A stretch of 53,595 nucleotides of DNA from Pseudopedobacter sp. (GTDB lineage: Bacteria > Bacteroidota > Bacteroidia > Sphingobacteriales > Sphingobacteriaceae), in contig JACMOI010000042.1 of assembly GCA_014378105.1 (NCBI GenBank), positions 1-53,595 of the forward strand, in the 5' to 3' direction. Under the pieces are notes generated by a model. It saw nothing but the letters and a program-made list of their open reading frames with translations, made no database searches and was not told where the DNA came from. The first letter of the stretch is position 1, and each line of letters opens with the position of its first letter. Shown here in pieces: positions 52,606-53,595 of the stretch. The translations under genes and the position numbers were made by a program.

Positions 52606-53595
52606 ATGTTGCATCATAAAATGAAACCTAAAATCACCATACTTGGCGCCGGATTATCTGGTTTGTTAATTGCTTATCGCTTAAAAAAGCTAGGCTTTCC
52701 CATTCAAATTTTAGAAGCGAGAGAACGTATAGGTGGTCGTATTTCTACCCTTATTTCTGAGGATACACCAGTAGAAATGGGTGCAACCTGGTTTGGAAAT
52801 CAACACACTTACTTAAGAGCTTTACTGGCAGAATTAAAGCTTCATCATTTTGAACAATATATGAGCGGAGCCGCATTTTATGAACCTTATGCTACTGCTC
52901 CGCCACAAATGGTCGAAATTCCTTCAGATGCGCCGAGTTATAGAATTCAAAGTGGCACATCCTCACTTATTCATGCTTTAGCAAAAGATTTAAGTGCTGA
53001 GGAACTCCAATTAAACCAATCTGTAATCAGTTTAAATTTTGAAAACGAGAAGGTAAGTATCCAAACCAACCAACAAATTTTTGAAACAGCGATTGTCACC
53101 TCTACCCTTCCGCCAGCATTATTAGTTAATAACATTCAGTTTAAACCACCTTTTGAGGCTGCCTTTATGAAAATTGCTAAAAGCACCCATACTTGGATGC
53201 AAGATTCGATTAAAGTGGCTTTAGTTTATGCTACTCCGTTTTGGAAAAATAGAAATTTATCAGGTACTATTTTCAGCAATGTTGGACCAGTGACCGAATT
53301 TTACGATCAATCGAATGTAGAAAATACCCGCTTTGCCTTATGTGGTTTTGCAGATGGAAATTTGGTTCAACTCCAAAAATCAAAAAGGAAAGAAATCATT
53401 CTACAACATTTGGTGAAAATGTTCGGTGCAGAAGCTTCCAACTATTTAAGCTATGAAGAGACGATTTGGGCAGAGGAACCTTTTACAAAAAGTGAGTTAC
53501 AAAACGAAGTAGTTATTTATCCGCATCAAAACAATGGAAATCCTATTTTCAGCCATAGCCATTTCAATCATCAATTTTATTTAGCAGGTACAGAA
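52606..53595 (+). CDS. FAD-dependent amine oxidase family protein (3' end outside window)
   Basis: Two in-frame ATG codons, 52606 and 52621; MKPKITILGAGLSGLL from 52621 gives the standard N-terminus. The FAD Rossmann motif is GAGLSG, then LEARERIGGRIST (the flavin-contacting GGR box). VEMGATWFG is a flavin monoamine oxidase signature, and the window ends at YLAGTE, close to the family's C-terminal flavin motif. At least 325 residues are visible without a stop. It probably oxidises a primary or secondary amine; a polyamine substrate would fit nearby agmatine metabolism but is speculative. Confidence 0.9.
   Translation, partial: MLHHKMKPKITILGAGLSGLLIAYRLKKLGFPIQILEARERIGGRISTLISEDTPVEMGATWFGNQHTYLRALLAELKLHHFEQYMSGAAFYEPYATAPPQMVEIPSDAPSYRIQSGTSSLIHALAKDLSAEELQLNQSVISLNFENEKVSIQTNQQIFETAIVTSTLPPALLVNNIQFKPPFEAAFMKIAKSTHTWMQDSIKVALVYATPFWKNRNLSGTIFSNVGPVTEFYDQSNVENTRFALCGFADGNLVQLQKSKRKEIILQHLVKMFGAEASNYLSYEETIWAEEPFTKSELQNEVVIYPHQNNGNPIFSHSHFNHQFYLAGTE

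Overview
The window is an AT-rich piece of a Bacteroidota chromosome, most likely Sphingobacteriaceae (Pedobacter or a close relative). Reasons: a type IX secretion (T9SS) type B sorting domain, a DUF5606 protein, a Porin_10-type putative porin, the long PurF paralogue, an FHS-family sugar transporter, genes without clear Shine-Dalgarno sequences, and several upstream copies of the Bacteroidota -7 promoter motif TAnnTTTG. The lineage is inferred from gene content and was not tested by alignment.

Layout. Bases 1-4.6 kb hold the end of a PKD/T9SS surface protein with a coupled 42-residue membrane ORF, then DUF5606, a cyclophilin, an exported conserved protein and truC. Bases 4.6-8.6 kb hold three transporters (AGCS, APC, MarC). 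Bases 8.6-12.6 kb are a leftward operon guaA - binding-protein-like lipoprotein - RsmB-like RNA methyltransferase. Bases 12.7-15.0 kb hold an NlpC/P60 lipoprotein lacking its catalytic Cys, an M20 peptidase and a small ORF with an in-frame stop. Bases 15.0-22.1 kb hold an FHS transporter/dCMP deaminase operon, a LysE exporter, purF, an exported esterase and a lipoprotein gene broken by an in-frame TAG. Bases 22.1-30.1 kb are nuoHIJKLMN, the membrane half of complex I, without nuoA-G.

Upstream of nuoH sits a higBA toxin-antitoxin module between direct copies of a dispersed repeat. Then come a methyltransferase, a GNAT enzyme, ghrA plus a VOC protein, a CHAD-like helical protein, the lpxK - purine nucleoside phosphorylase - porin operon, a beta-lactamase-fold hydrolase, an exported methyltransferase, an S1/P1 nuclease and pruA. 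Bases 44.5-46.9 kb are the agmatine-to-putrescine pair aguA/aguB, interrupted by a four-helix-bundle gene flanked by inverted repeats. The right end has an APC permease, a K+-dependent membrane pyrophosphatase with a Cys/Met-rich tail, 1.2 kb of repeat-rich DNA without genes, and the start of a flavin amine oxidase.

Overall this is mostly housekeeping and transport chromosome. The unusual material is (1) several dispersed repeat families that sit inside or beside operons and bracket two accessory genes, (2) two small genes interrupted by stops one C-to-T change away from Gln codons, (3) proteins whose active-site residues are missing, and (4) the pyrophosphatase tail with Cys every 15 residues. 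No CRISPR array, transposase, tRNA or rRNA was seen.
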